Shown here: positions 29,279-38,703 of the stretch, one piece after another
How positions within the stretch are numbered: position 1 is the stretch's first letter
How the letters are laid out: each line of letters starts with the position of its first letter
DNA from: Flagellimonas sp. 389
Lineage (GTDB): Bacteria; Bacteroidota; Bacteroidia; Flavobacteriales; Flavobacteriaceae
Assembly: GCF_018449435.1 (NCBI RefSeq)
Contig: NZ_JAHCMU010000004.1
Coordinates: 186,001-250,000, forward strand
Length of the DNA: 64,000 nucleotides
Direction of reading: 5' to 3'
Program-made: the position numbers and the translations under genes
The notes under the pieces: generated by a model
What the model was told of the DNA's origin: nothing
The model's input: only the letters and a program-made list of their open reading frames with translations
Database searches by the model: none

Positions 29279-30565
29279 TTACGGTAAACAAGGATGTGTA
29301 AGTTGTTGTAAGTTATCACTTCCTTTAAGTTCAGAAGCTATTTGGCAGTATTTTTCAATACTCAACATACTCCCTGAAGTTACAAACATTCTTTGTAATC
29401 GTTCTATGGCTTTATCCATATCTCCTAGCTGTTCGTAAGGCCAACTGTTTTTTTTGTTTAGGTACGGATAAAGATAGTCATAGGCTTTTTGCATATCTCC
29501 ATCAGGTGATTTTTGGTTCCATAAATCTACATTGACCCCCTCTTTTCTTCCATAAAATGCAAGCTTTGTAAGTCCTGATAGATTTAGAATGCTATAAGTA
29601 AGCGCCTTTGTTCGCTTAAGCTCATTAGGTTGACTCCCATCAGCTTCGATATGCTCGACAATTCTTTTTTCAAAAACACTTTCCAAAACAGTCCTTGCTT
29701 CAGCTGTTTTATCGAAGAATAGCAACAGCGCTACTTCTTGCACGTCGTATAATGTACCGTGATTATTGGTTCTAGATTTTTCAAAAAGTCCAAATTCGCT
29801 GGTCTGTAGCCACTTGAGATACTCATCCATCCATTTTTTAAGAGCACTGTCCAAATCAGGTTCTAGCAATTGATTTAGTTCTAAAATTTCTATGGCAGTC
29901 AGGATATTAACGATACCTGAAAATTCTATAATGCCAAACCCCCTTCCCGTATTCTCGCCAGGTATGCCTTGGGCGTGATTTAAATTGGGATTCATTCTAG
30001 TGGCCTCATCCACAAACCAGACCTTTAGCAGTTCTTTAATTTTATCGGCATATTTTTCATCATCAGAAAAGAAGTATGCTAATGAAAGGCTACTTACGTT
30101 ATTGAACATTTTGTTCTTGGCAGTTTTATCTACATTCTCCCCTGTAGTGACCGGGTTGACTTCACCGTCTTTTCTGATCCATGGAAGTCCGTCCGTTTTT
30201 TCTGGATCTGGCCACCAATATGGTGCCAAGCTCAAATAATCATGCTTATCGCCACTGGCTGCCACTTTCTTCTTTTGCATTACAGAAAACGGGCCTTCTT
30301 CTAATGCATTATCCGCAGCTTCAAGCAATTTTTTGTAGGCTGGCAGATACGTTTCCGATTCATTTCTAATTACTTGTTTCACCAATAATAACTTGTTATA
30401 GTTGTGGTTGGTCAATGTATTGCTTATAACAGGTATGGTATTTGTTTCCAGGATACTGGTTTCTTTGGAATCATTTTTATTTTCTGCTGTATAATCCTGC
30501 CCAAAAGTATGGGCTGTTACAAAAAAGATCGCTAAAACCACTGATTTAAATGAGTTGATATACAT
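29279..30565 (-). CDS. Second alginate-lyase-superfamily protein, PL38-like
   Basis: This protein has 428 residues with a signal peptide ending THTFGQ (residue 23) and no lipobox. It shares the signatures of the 18838-19995 protein: LAPYWWPDPEKTDGLPWIRK (about 113-132), DEATRMNPNLNHAQGIPGE and RTNNHGTLYD. It is about 40 residues longer, mainly at the N-terminus. Presence of two divergent copies in one locus suggests different cleavage sites. A lyase on glucuronate- or iduronate-linked oligosaccharide is inferred from the PL38 type. It lies 5 bp after the GH105 stop, within the ten-gene operon. Confidence 0.72.
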   Translation of the reverse strand: MYINSFKSVVLAIFFVTAHTFGQDYTAENKNDSKETSILETNTIPVISNTLTNHNYNKLLLVKQVIRNESETYLPAYKKLLEAADNALEEGPFSVMQKKKVAASGDKHDYLSLAPYWWPDPEKTDGLPWIRKDGEVNPVTTGENVDKTAKNKMFNNVSSLSLAYFFSDDEKYADKIKELLKVWFVDEATRMNPNLNHAQGIPGENTGRGFGIIEFSGIVNILTAIEILELNQLLEPDLDSALKKWMDEYLKWLQTSEFGLFEKSRTNNHGTLYDVQEVALLLFFDKTAEARTVLESVFEKRIVEHIEADGSQPNELKRTKALTYSILNLSGLTKLAFYGRKEGVNVDLWNQKSPDGDMQKAYDYLYPYLNKKNSWPYEQLGDMDKAIERLQRMFVTSGSMLSIEKYCQIASELKGSDNLQQLTHPCLP

Positions 30566-30570
30566 ATGGT

Positions 30571-31689
30571 CTATTCTAATTTTAATAACTCACTTCCTGC
30601 CAATAAAAAAGCTCCAGTACCGTAGTTTTGCCAGCTATCCTTGGTTGCAGGTTCTGGACTTGCACCGATATCCTGCACCCAACCAACCATGCCATTTTCA
30701 TGCTGACATGCTACCAAAGCCTTCCATGCTTTTTTTACCTTCGGGGTATATTTGGTTTCATCAAGAATGCCATTGTTCACCCCCCATGCCAAAGCATAGG
30801 TGTAAAATCCACTTGCACTTACTTCACCATGATCAAACGATTCCGGTGATAAAAGACTGGTTCGCCATAATCCATCTTCTTGTTGTAATGATGCAATTCG
30901 GGCTGCCATTTCCTTGTAAAGATTCAGGTAGAAATCATAATGCTCATACTCTTTTGGTAAATCGGTTAGTATTAAAGCTAGGCCACCAAGTACCCATCCA
31001 TTTCCTCGGGCCCAGAATATTTTCTTGCCATTTGGTTCTTTTAAATCCTCATCATTTACACCCCATTGAAAACGAGTATCCCTGGCAAAAAGTTTTTCCT
31101 CTTTATCGTACAAAAGATTATAGGTTTCCATATAGTACTTGTGCATGGCATCCAAGTATTTTTGTTCACCTGTTTGTTTTGCATAAACGGTTAGTACCGG
31201 TGGTGCCATAAAGAGCGCATCGCACCACCACCAAAGAATTTTTTTCTCTTTTTTCTTGTCCGTTCCGTCTTTCCATGGGTTTGGTTCGTAGAGGTGAGTG
31301 TCCAAAAATACTTTTGTTGGTCCAAGGTCGACTAAGTTCTTCCTTGTAGAATTGGCATAGAGGTACATATACGAAATGGCGACATCATCAGCATGATATG
31401 TGCGGTATAGTGGTTTCCATTCATTGTAATACCCCATCGTTTTTAAAGCAGCTAAAAAAATGGGATTCTTTGTTGCTTGATGGGCTTTACTTACCCCAAC
31501 ATAATATGCTCCGTTGGTCCAGTCTGTTGGCGCCAATGCAAAAATTGGATGTGCTTCTTGCCATTCTAAGGCTTTTACCATGGCTTTTTCAATTTGCACC
31601 TTATCCAAGGTGTTTTGTGCCAAGAGTGTCGAACAGGCTAAAAATAAAATTAGTGCTGTGCCCTTGCTTTGTAATAGTTTGCTTTTCAT
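30571..31689 (-). CDS. GH105 unsaturated uronyl hydrolase
   Basis: This protein has 372 residues with a signal peptide ending TLLAQ (residue 25). GH105 features include [16 protein letters not shown] (about 55-70), [14 protein letters not shown] (about 99-112), Asp157 in [12 protein letters not shown] (the catalytic acid position) and [12 protein letters not shown] (about 226-237). GH105 enzymes remove unsaturated uronic acid from rhamnose-containing oligosaccharides; members active on ulvan products are known. Together with the GH88 at 15056 it gives the locus two enzymes for this step, probably with different specificity for the neighbouring sugar or its sulfation. Confidence 0.92.
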   Translation of the reverse strand: MKSKLLQSKGTALILFLACSTLLAQNTLDKVQIEKAMVKALEWQEAHPIFALAPTDWTNGAYYVGVSKAHQATKNPIFLAALKTMGYYNEWKPLYRTYHADDVAISYMYLYANSTRKNLVDLGPTKVFLDTHLYEPNPWKDGTDKKKEKKILWWWCDALFMAPPVLTVYAKQTGEQKYLDAMHKYYMETYNLLYDKEEKLFARDTRFQWGVNDEDLKEPNGKKIFWARGNGWVLGGLALILTDLPKEYEHYDFYLNLYKEMAARIASLQQEDGLWRTSLLSPESFDHGEVSASGFYTYALAWGVNNGILDETKYTPKVKKAWKALVACQHENGMVGWVQDIGASPEPATKDSWQNYGTGAFLLAGSELLKLE

Positions 31690-31709
31690 TGTGCTGTGTT
31701 AAAATAGTA

Positions 31710-34349
31710 TTAGTTATGGTGTGTTGGAGTATATGACTTCATATGATTTGCTCCTGACTTAAGTATGATTTTTTTGGTTGTACTGACCTTGGGTTCACCA
31801 TCTTCAAAAGAGATAAACACTGCGGCTGTTTCTTCTTTTTCAACTTTGACGCTTAAATTCCCATAATTCAAAGCACTGCCATCACCTATATAAGTTGAAA
31901 ATAAGTTGTTACGTTCATCTAGGGTGATAACAGCATAGCGCCCGGTAAACGATAGTTTTTGCTTTGAATCCATATACATATCCAATGGAGATTCTTGAAT
32001 GATAATGTATTGTTTTAAGGGTCCCCTGGAAGATTCACTTGTAACTTGAAAACCTTTGAATATACCATCACGCTCTATTTTAATTACCGATGTAAGATGG
32101 CTCTGATTGTTGCTGATGGGCTCATAGATTACTGCAAATGGATTATGCCATGCCTCACCATTTTGCCGAACGACCAGAGTAGGGGTCTTTGCATCACGAT
32201 ACACTTTAGGACCTTCTAAAGTGGGTGGTGCCATGGTTTTGGTGTAGGTTCTATTTTCATTACCCATGATGAAAGCCTTCATACCAATAGATGTTTTGGC
32301 AAGTTTTTCCGCTTTGAATACCGCAGTAACATTTTCTTTAAATGTATCACTAGACTTAATTTCTTTGAAATAATGCCAACCAGGGTGGCGAGCTTCTTTG
32401 TTATTTGTCCAGGGTTTGTTTTTGGAATTTGAATATCGATTGGGGTCAGAAGTTAAGGTTAGTTCTCCTTTGCTATGTTTTAATTGAAGAGATTCCCCAA
32501 TGTTGTGGTAAATGTAATCATGGAATTCATTAGGTAACTCAGATTTGGAACGGAACACATCGATATAATATCCGGTAGTGGGTGAAGTTCTCACAATACC
32601 CATAGTCCGTTCCTGTATTGCTTCTGCATTATCGCCTTTATCATCTTTAAAACTTGTCATTGAGAATGAATGAAATGGTGATACAGGTTTTTTTTCTGGT
32701 CTAGGTTCAACGGCAATTTGTGCTACTGTATTAATTTCCAATCCGGCCCAGCCACCTTTACCTTCAGAAGCACCATTGACCACCACGGTATTGTTAGAAG
32801 CAAAAATCCGATAGTAATTTTCATGGATTTCGGTTCGGTATGTGCTACGGCCCGATTTATTACCTAGTACGAAACCTTTGCCATATAATTCCATGAACAT
32901 TCCTGTAGCATGCCCATGAACATAATGACCACCACCAACAAAACTCATTAGGCCATCTTTGGGATTATTGGTTTCACTCAGATTTCGTTGCAAAACAATA
33001 CCGGCAAAAGGTAACTCATCTGTTGAAGGCAAGGGATAGTCTTTAACGCTACCCTCAATGCTAGGTTCAAACCAAAGTAACTTAGTGGGTTCACCATAAT
33101 ATGTGGCACTATAACTTCGCTCCTTTAATTGAAATCTCTTATACTTTTTATTGGCAACAGCACTATTGATAAGTGAGCCAAATTTATCTTGTAATATTTC
33201 TAGTTTTTCAAGTTTAGCTAGATGATAAGCAGTTTCATAGGCATGATGATTGGGACGATATTGGCGATGGCCGTCACCAAAGCTGAGCGTTTCTGTTTTA
33301 TTGGGATAAGTCAGAAAATAATCTTTGGGCAGTGCCTCTAAAATATGGGAATTGTTCTTGCCCAATTGTAATGAAGGTCGATATTTGACCATGATTGTCA
33401 TCAAATACGTCAAAAATCGATTTACTCCGTTTGAATAATTGATGCTCTCGGGCCAATCCCCACCATAATCTAGATAATGGGCACTAATTTTTTCAAAGGC
33501 GTCTTGGCGCTTGGTATTCTTTGTTAAAAAATAGGGCAGTAGTTCTTCACGTTCTTGTTCGTCATCCAAAGCCAGAATATTGCCTACCAAACTTGGAGAT
33601 TCCAATATAGGCCAATTACAGTTTATAATCCCTCGTTCAAGTGCAAGGTCAACATAAGTTCGAAATACCTTTTGGCCATTTGAAAAATCAAAAAGTACCA
33701 TTTCAGACGCTGCTAAATCATACACTTTCCCACCTGGTTTTAAGTACGAATGCACAAAATCATAAATAATGGGCAATTGTGCTCCTATTTCCCTTGCCTC
33801 GCGAAGATGGTCCTTGGTGTAGATCCAACCTGCATTGTGATATTCTTTTTTGATGGGGAGTTGAAGCAGGCCATTGACAAACGTATGAAGTATGGTAGCG
33901 GCATATTCTGCATACGATTCTTCTTCCGTCAAAAAATAAAGTACACCACAATCTACAGCAGTTTGCAAATAATGCATCATTATGTCTTGTTCCTGTCTGT
34001 CCTTTCCATTAAAAGAGATGTATGTTTTAAAGGGAGGGTAGTTTTTGGCTTTATTTAAATCCAAATTCCATGGTAGTTGGAATAGGTAACGTTCTTTATC
34101 TTTTTGATACTGTGCGATATCTTTTTCGACCCTTTTCTGAAATTTTTGATAGTATTGTTTTACTTCATGGTAATCTTTGATTTTTTTTAGAATTCCAGCT
34201 CTGTCGGCTGGTTTTACCCAAATTAATGGACGCTCTGTTGACTGGGCAAATAGCTTATTGTTTACTATAAGCATACAGTTAATGACAATGATCAAAGTCA
34301 AAACCTTTAACTTACAATTCCCTATTTTTAGTTGTCGACCCATACTCAT
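31710..34349 (-). CDS. Heparinase II/III-like exported protein, candidate lyase or dehydratase
   Basis: This protein has 879 residues with a signal peptide ending KLFAQ (residue 36). Residues about 45-420 form an alpha/alpha toroid (AGWIYTKDHLREAREIGAQL, NPNHHAYETAYHLAK-like region), and 430-850 an antiparallel beta-sandwich with the heparinase II/III-type motif GGGHYVHGHATGMFMELYGKG (His residues near 467-473). Known ulvan-active members of related folds include PL24/25-unrelated lyases and an oligosaccharide dehydratase; I cannot decide the family. The start overlaps the GH3 stop by 4 bp (ATGA), so translation is coupled. A uronate-directed elimination reaction is the likely chemistry. Confidence 0.7.
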   Translation of the reverse strand: MSMGRQLKIGNCKLKVLTLIIVINCMLIVNNKLFAQSTERPLIWVKPADRAGILKKIKDYHEVKQYYQKFQKRVEKDIAQYQKDKERYLFQLPWNLDLNKAKNYPPFKTYISFNGKDRQEQDIMMHYLQTAVDCGVLYFLTEEESYAEYAATILHTFVNGLLQLPIKKEYHNAGWIYTKDHLREAREIGAQLPIIYDFVHSYLKPGGKVYDLAASEMVLFDFSNGQKVFRTYVDLALERGIINCNWPILESPSLVGNILALDDEQEREELLPYFLTKNTKRQDAFEKISAHYLDYGGDWPESINYSNGVNRFLTYLMTIMVKYRPSLQLGKNNSHILEALPKDYFLTYPNKTETLSFGDGHRQYRPNHHAYETAYHLAKLEKLEILQDKFGSLINSAVANKKYKRFQLKERSYSATYYGEPTKLLWFEPSIEGSVKDYPLPSTDELPFAGIVLQRNLSETNNPKDGLMSFVGGGHYVHGHATGMFMELYGKGFVLGNKSGRSTYRTEIHENYYRIFASNNTVVVNGASEGKGGWAGLEINTVAQIAVEPRPEKKPVSPFHSFSMTSFKDDKGDNAEAIQERTMGIVRTSPTTGYYIDVFRSKSELPNEFHDYIYHNIGESLQLKHSKGELTLTSDPNRYSNSKNKPWTNNKEARHPGWHYFKEIKSSDTFKENVTAVFKAEKLAKTSIGMKAFIMGNENRTYTKTMAPPTLEGPKVYRDAKTPTLVVRQNGEAWHNPFAVIYEPISNNQSHLTSVIKIERDGIFKGFQVTSESSRGPLKQYIIIQESPLDMYMDSKQKLSFTGRYAVITLDERNNLFSTYIGDGSALNYGNLSVKVEKEETAAVFISFEDGEPKVSTTKKIILKSGANHMKSYTPTHHN

Positions 34350-36601
34350 TTTTCCAATCTAAATTTTGCAGTTAGATTTTCTTTTGAAGAAGTTCCCGTC
34401 ATGACGCTGTAGTCACCTGGTTCTAAAATTTTCTTCATTTTTAGCCCTGTGAATTCCAGCATTTTGGGTACGATGGTAAAGGTCACTGTTTTTGATTCAC
34501 CTGGATTGAGCTCAATTTTCTCAAATCCTTTTAACTCTTTGTCAGGTCGTGTTACGGAACCTATCTCATCTTTAAGATAGAGTTGTACCACCTCCTTGGC
34601 TTTCATTTTACCTATATTGGTCACTTGAACGTTAACCGTAATTTCTGAAGTTGATGTCATTGTTTCCGAAGAAAGACTAAGGTTACTGTAAGCAAATTTT
34701 CCATAGCTCAAACCAAAACCAAAAGGATACAATGGCCCATCTTCCAAAAACAAATAGCCTTTTTTATTATTGATTTCCTTCATGCTGTAATGAAAGGGAA
34801 GTTGACCGATAGAACGCGGCACGGTTACAGGTGATTTACCAGATGGGGAAACTTCCCCAAAAATGATTTTGGCCATAGATGAATCTCCAAATTCACTTAA
34901 ATCCCAACCGTCTAAAATAGCATCGGCTTTTTCTGAAATTGTATTGATTGAAAGGGTCCTTCGGTGTTTTAAAACAACAATAACTGGTTTGCCCAATGCT
35001 TTTACCCGTTTTACCAATTCGTCTTGAGCACCAACAGGCTCAATTGTGGCACGATCACCCAATGCATTATTAAAGTAAGCTTCTTTAGATGTGAATTCAT
35101 CCCCACCTAGAAACAGGATTACCACGTCTGACTGTTTTGCTATATCCAAAAGCTTGTCCAGTTCTTCAGGTGTGGTAGAACGTATTTTTGGTACACTTGT
35201 ATTCCCATCGGTCAATTCAAAACCCTGTTCGGCAACAAAAGTAACAGTGCTTTCTGCTACCTCTTCAAAAGCAGCCTTAGTACCTTCGTAAAATAACGGA
35301 CCCAACAAGGCTATTTTTTGGTTTTCCTTTTTAAGTGGCAGTATACTGCCTTCATTTTTTAAAAGGATGATAGATTCCAAATCGGCCTCTTGTGCTAACG
35401 CTAAAGAAGCTTCGGAACGTACTTCTTTTTCAACTTTTTTGATGTCGATATATGGATTGTCAAATAATCCCAGTATCATTTTGGTCCGAAGCACACGCCT
35501 AACGGAACGGTCTATCATTTTTTCAATACTGGGTTTTTTTTTGGTCATTTCCGGTAGATAAGCATAGGAATCTTCCGCATACAGGTCAATATCTATTCCA
35601 GCGACTAATCCCATTAAGGCTGCGGCTTCTGGACTTTCAGCAACTTTCATAAAATAGTAGAGCCTGGCAATGTCATTGGAATCGGATACGACATAACCAT
35701 CAAAGCCCCATTGGTCTCTCAAAACGCCTGTCAATAGTTCTGGGTTACCGTGACTGGCAACACCGTTCAAATCACCGTGTGAGGCCATGATTCCCAAAGT
35801 GCGTGCTTCTTTTACAGCTGCTTCAAATGGCGGGTAGATTTCATCGATAAGGGTCCTTGGCGAAATTTCTACTGCTGCGAAATTGGATCCGCCAAGTACT
35901 TGTCCGTAACCAGCAAAGTGCTTTGCAACCGCTCCAATATGGGTTCCATTACCAAGGCCTTCATAGTCGCCTTGAACACCTTTTATGGCATTGACAACCA
36001 TTTGAGTGGTCAAATAGGTGTCCTCCCCAAACGCTTCCGACATACGGCCAAACCTTGGGTCTCTTACGATATCGGCTTCGGGGGAGTGGCACATATGCAT
36101 GCCGCGCAAACGGGCTTCTTTACCGACTACATCCCAAATTCGATTAACGAGTTCTGGATTAAAGGAAGCCGCTGAGGTTATCGGACGACCAAATTTGGTG
36201 CAACCCGCTGCATCTACACCATTGTAGGATTCGGTTACGAACAACGCTGGGATGCCCCATCGATTGCTTTTAATGATGTATTTCTGAAGCTCATTGTTCA
36301 GTTTGGCCGCTGCCAATGGCGAAATATGTTCTCCAGGATTTTTAATTCCGGCTATACCGAGTTTTAATTTTTCAATAACCTTTTCAGATAATTCCAGTTT
36401 CCCTTTTTCATCTGATTTCACACCAATATTAGCATGAAAAATGCGCATCTGTGCTACTTTTTCTTCCAATGACATTCTAGGCAACAAATCTTCAACACGT
36501 TCTTCAATAGAAAGAGACGTGTTTTGATAAGGCATTTTGTTCTTTTGGGCACTTGTGCCAATAGCCAAAAGCAATAGATAAAATAGAAAACGGTATTTCA
36601 T
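34346..36601 (-). CDS. GH3 beta-glycosidase, probable beta-xylosidase
   Basis: This protein has 751 residues with a signal peptide ending GTSAQ (residue 19). The GH3 TIM barrel contains MCHSPEADIVRDPRFGRMSE (about 170-189), AVAKHFAGYG (about 224-233) and the nucleophile Asp307 in GYVVSDSND. The second alpha/beta domain has FLGGDEFTSKEAYFNNALGDRA, and the C-terminal fibronectin-III-like domain ends with MTGTSSKENLTAKFRL. The nucleophile context SDSND differs slightly from the common SDW. With the GH43 gene 11 bp upstream, a role in removing xylose from ulvan oligosaccharides is likely, but glucosidase activity cannot be excluded. Confidence 0.88.
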   Translation of the reverse strand: MKYRFLFYLLLLAIGTSAQKNKMPYQNTSLSIEERVEDLLPRMSLEEKVAQMRIFHANIGVKSDEKGKLELSEKVIEKLKLGIAGIKNPGEHISPLAAAKLNNELQKYIIKSNRWGIPALFVTESYNGVDAAGCTKFGRPITSAASFNPELVNRIWDVVGKEARLRGMHMCHSPEADIVRDPRFGRMSEAFGEDTYLTTQMVVNAIKGVQGDYEGLGNGTHIGAVAKHFAGYGQVLGGSNFAAVEISPRTLIDEIYPPFEAAVKEARTLGIMASHGDLNGVASHGNPELLTGVLRDQWGFDGYVVSDSNDIARLYYFMKVAESPEAAALMGLVAGIDIDLYAEDSYAYLPEMTKKKPSIEKMIDRSVRRVLRTKMILGLFDNPYIDIKKVEKEVRSEASLALAQEADLESIILLKNEGSILPLKKENQKIALLGPLFYEGTKAAFEEVAESTVTFVAEQGFELTDGNTSVPKIRSTTPEELDKLLDIAKQSDVVILFLGGDEFTSKEAYFNNALGDRATIEPVGAQDELVKRVKALGKPVIVVLKHRRTLSINTISEKADAILDGWDLSEFGDSSMAKIIFGEVSPSGKSPVTVPRSIGQLPFHYSMKEINNKKGYLFLEDGPLYPFGFGLSYGKFAYSNLSLSSETMTSTSEITVNVQVTNIGKMKAKEVVQLYLKDEIGSVTRPDKELKGFEKIELNPGESKTVTFTIVPKMLEFTGLKMKKILEPGDYSVMTGTSSKENLTAKFRLEK

Positions 36602-36612
36602 GCGTATTATCG

Positions 36613-37974
36613 TTATTTATAAAATTTAAAATTGTCAATTTCGAGTGCTTCACCACTTTTCTGATGAATCAAAAAGTATAGGTTCTCGGTTTCTTCAAAT
36701 CCGCTGGTGATAGGTATTGAAACTGATGTGAAATCTTTGTCTAACGGTGCAATCTGGATTTCTTTGGATGCCAGCACCTCACCATCCAGTTGATTCCTTC
36801 GAATTTCAATAGAAAATTGGCTTTCTTCAATCGAATCAATCGTAAACGTAATTCCTGAATATCCTTTAATCTCTTTGATGTTCGGAAAATTCAAATAGCT
36901 CTTTTTAGTATTTGTAGCAACGATAAATCCATTTTCTCCATATTCTTTTTTTACCATACCTTCCATTTTAAAGTAATCCTCAGCTTCAATTACAGGTTGA
37001 TCGGCGTTATAATTTGCGACACCAATGCCATCTACACGGATTGTAGCGATTTTGCCATTGTCTTTATAATGTACATAGCTAATGAAAGTGTCCCTAAACC
37101 ATCGGTTACCAGTTTGGCTTATATCGCAATACGTATAATACCATTGGTTGTGCCACTCAAAGAATGAACCATGCCTGCCTTGAAGAAATCCATTTGGCCA
37201 AGTAGGGGCTTCGTAACCCTTGACAAAGCTTTCTTTTTTTATAACGGTGTCTATATAGTTATATGGGCCATATAGATTATCGGATATGGCATAAAAACAG
37301 CCCCATGATAGGTAATACTTGTCTTTATACTTGTGAACAAAAGGTTTGTCGTCGGTTGGTTTTTCAGTGTTCTTGCCGTCTTGGTTATAAGGTCCCCTCG
37401 GATTATTGATTTCAATTTTCTTGGGTATTTCAGCCAAGCTTATCATATCGTAGTTGAGCTTGGCGATGTAATAGTCCCAAACACCAAAGATGATGTAATG
37501 TTCACCATCTTCTTCAAAAATGGCCATATCATATTCATCTGTAGGGGTAAGGTCTTCTTTCAACAATGGTTCTCCAAGGGGGTCTGACCACGGGCCCGTT
37601 GGTGAATCGGCAACCATAACCCCAGTTTGTTGATTACGTTCTGAAAAATACCAATAGTATTTTCCGTTTCTGTATCCGACGTCGGTTGCCCAACAGCCCT
37701 CAAAAGGTTTTCTAATATAGGTTTCTTCTGGTTTTAGGGTACTTCTGTGCGTCCAATTGACCAGGTCAGGGGAGGACCACACCCACCAATCTTCCATGAT
37801 AAATCTCTTGTTTTCTATAGATTTGTCATGGGAAGCATACACGTAAGCGGTATCTTTAAATATGTGTATATGCGGGTCGTTAAGCCCTTTATTTGGGACG
37901 ATAGGATTTTGCCCTGTAGCGATTAAGCCCATCAGGAATAATGAAAAAAGTAATGTACTTTTTTTGTTTTGCAT
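36613..37974 (-). CDS. GH43 family glycosidase with C-terminal beta-sandwich
   Basis: This protein has 453 residues with a signal peptide ending GLIATGQ (residue 22). The five-bladed propeller begins with NKGLNDPHIHIF, where Asp33 is the general base position; DEYDMAIFEEDGEHYIIFG and FVKGYEAPTWPNGFLQGRHG carry the other acidic candidates. Residues about 325-453 (PVIEAEDYFKMEGMVKKEYG onward) look like a CBM6/35-type module. GH43 enzymes cleave xylose or arabinose. Since xylose replaces some glucuronate in ulvan, a beta-xylosidase is expected. It lies between the CBM lipoprotein and GH3 genes in the ten-gene operon. Confidence 0.88.
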   Translation of the reverse strand: MQNKKSTLLFSLFLMGLIATGQNPIVPNKGLNDPHIHIFKDTAYVYASHDKSIENKRFIMEDWWVWSSPDLVNWTHRSTLKPEETYIRKPFEGCWATDVGYRNGKYYWYFSERNQQTGVMVADSPTGPWSDPLGEPLLKEDLTPTDEYDMAIFEEDGEHYIIFGVWDYYIAKLNYDMISLAEIPKKIEINNPRGPYNQDGKNTEKPTDDKPFVHKYKDKYYLSWGCFYAISDNLYGPYNYIDTVIKKESFVKGYEAPTWPNGFLQGRHGSFFEWHNQWYYTYCDISQTGNRWFRDTFISYVHYKDNGKIATIRVDGIGVANYNADQPVIEAEDYFKMEGMVKKEYGENGFIVATNTKKSYLNFPNIKEIKGYSGITFTIDSIEESQFSIEIRRNQLDGEVLASKEIQIAPLDKDFTSVSIPITSGFEETENLYFLIHQKSGEALEIDNFKFYK

Positions 37975-37988
37975 ATCGATTCTACCAC

Positions 37989-38699
37989 TTAAGGTCTAAC
38001 AATTTCACTTCTTTCCGCATTTTGAGCTTCCGATAATGTCTTTCCTTCTATAAACAGCACAAACCTGTCCAATCCATGGAATCTTGACCTTCCGGAAACC
38101 TCCATCGTATATATGCCCGCAGTTTCAAACGTAACAAAAATATCATGCGGGTCGTTATCACTGGTATTGGAACGCCAAAACCATTTACCAACTCTGTTCA
38201 TATAAATTTTGAACCAACCATCTGCACTATTTCCTTCGGGATTAGGAGTTTTACCAGTACCCTTGGGATATACCGTGCTACCCTCCCTTTGCCCAAAAAA
38301 ATCTGCTGCATCCCCAAATCGAAGCCAAGAATCATTGGCTTCTGAAATACTATTGCCCTCAGAAATTCTTGAACGCCAGACAAACTGATACGTTCCAGGG
38401 GTAGTGATATTTATTTTATAGGTCAATGTTCCGATACCTGGTGTCGTGAAGTTATCTTCCTTGTTCCAAATCAGATAGCCTTCACCATCAAAGCCTTCCA
38501 GGGTTGCTCCTCGTTCCCACTCAATCGTTCCTTCAACAGTTTCGAATTCGACACTGACAATACCGTCTTTTTCCACATAGGTCAGTTGATCAACGGTAGG
38601 GCTATGATTTGCTGCATTTTCCGGTTCTTCTTGCTCTTTTTCATTACAAGAAGCTATGAAGATTAACATAACCCATAATTTAAAGTGCAAGTAATTCAT
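37989..38699 (-). CDS. Lipoprotein with single CBM-like beta-sandwich, candidate surface glycan-binding protein
   Basis: This 236-residue lipoprotein has Cys18 in LIFIASC and an acidic start (NEKEQEEPENAA), like many surface-exposed lipoproteins of Bacteroidetes. Residues about 45-215 resemble a CBM35-like sandwich (VEFETVEGTIEWERGATLEG, YQFVWRSRISEG, DSWLRFGDAADFFGQREG, IYTMEVSGRSRFHGLDRF). No catalytic module is attached. It sits 4 bp after the GH106 gene and 14 bp before the GH43 gene. A role in holding the polysaccharide or feeding the neighbouring enzymes is inferred. I do not recognise a named family. Confidence 0.65.
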   Translation of the reverse strand: MNYLHFKLWVMLIFIASCNEKEQEEPENAANHSPTVDQLTYVEKDGIVSVEFETVEGTIEWERGATLEGFDGEGYLIWNKEDNFTTPGIGTLTYKINITTPGTYQFVWRSRISEGNSISEANDSWLRFGDAADFFGQREGSTVYPKGTGKTPNPEGNSADGWFKIYMNRVGKWFWRSNTSDNDPHDIFVTFETAGIYTMEVSGRSRFHGLDRFVLFIEGKTLSEAQNAERSEIVRP

Positions 38700-38703
38700 T
38701 TGC

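Noticed and set aside
30555..31211. 218-residue plus-strand open frame opposite GH105
   Set aside because: Its composition (rich in His, Pro, Leu) is that of an antisense frame; GH105 motifs on the minus strand are decisive.
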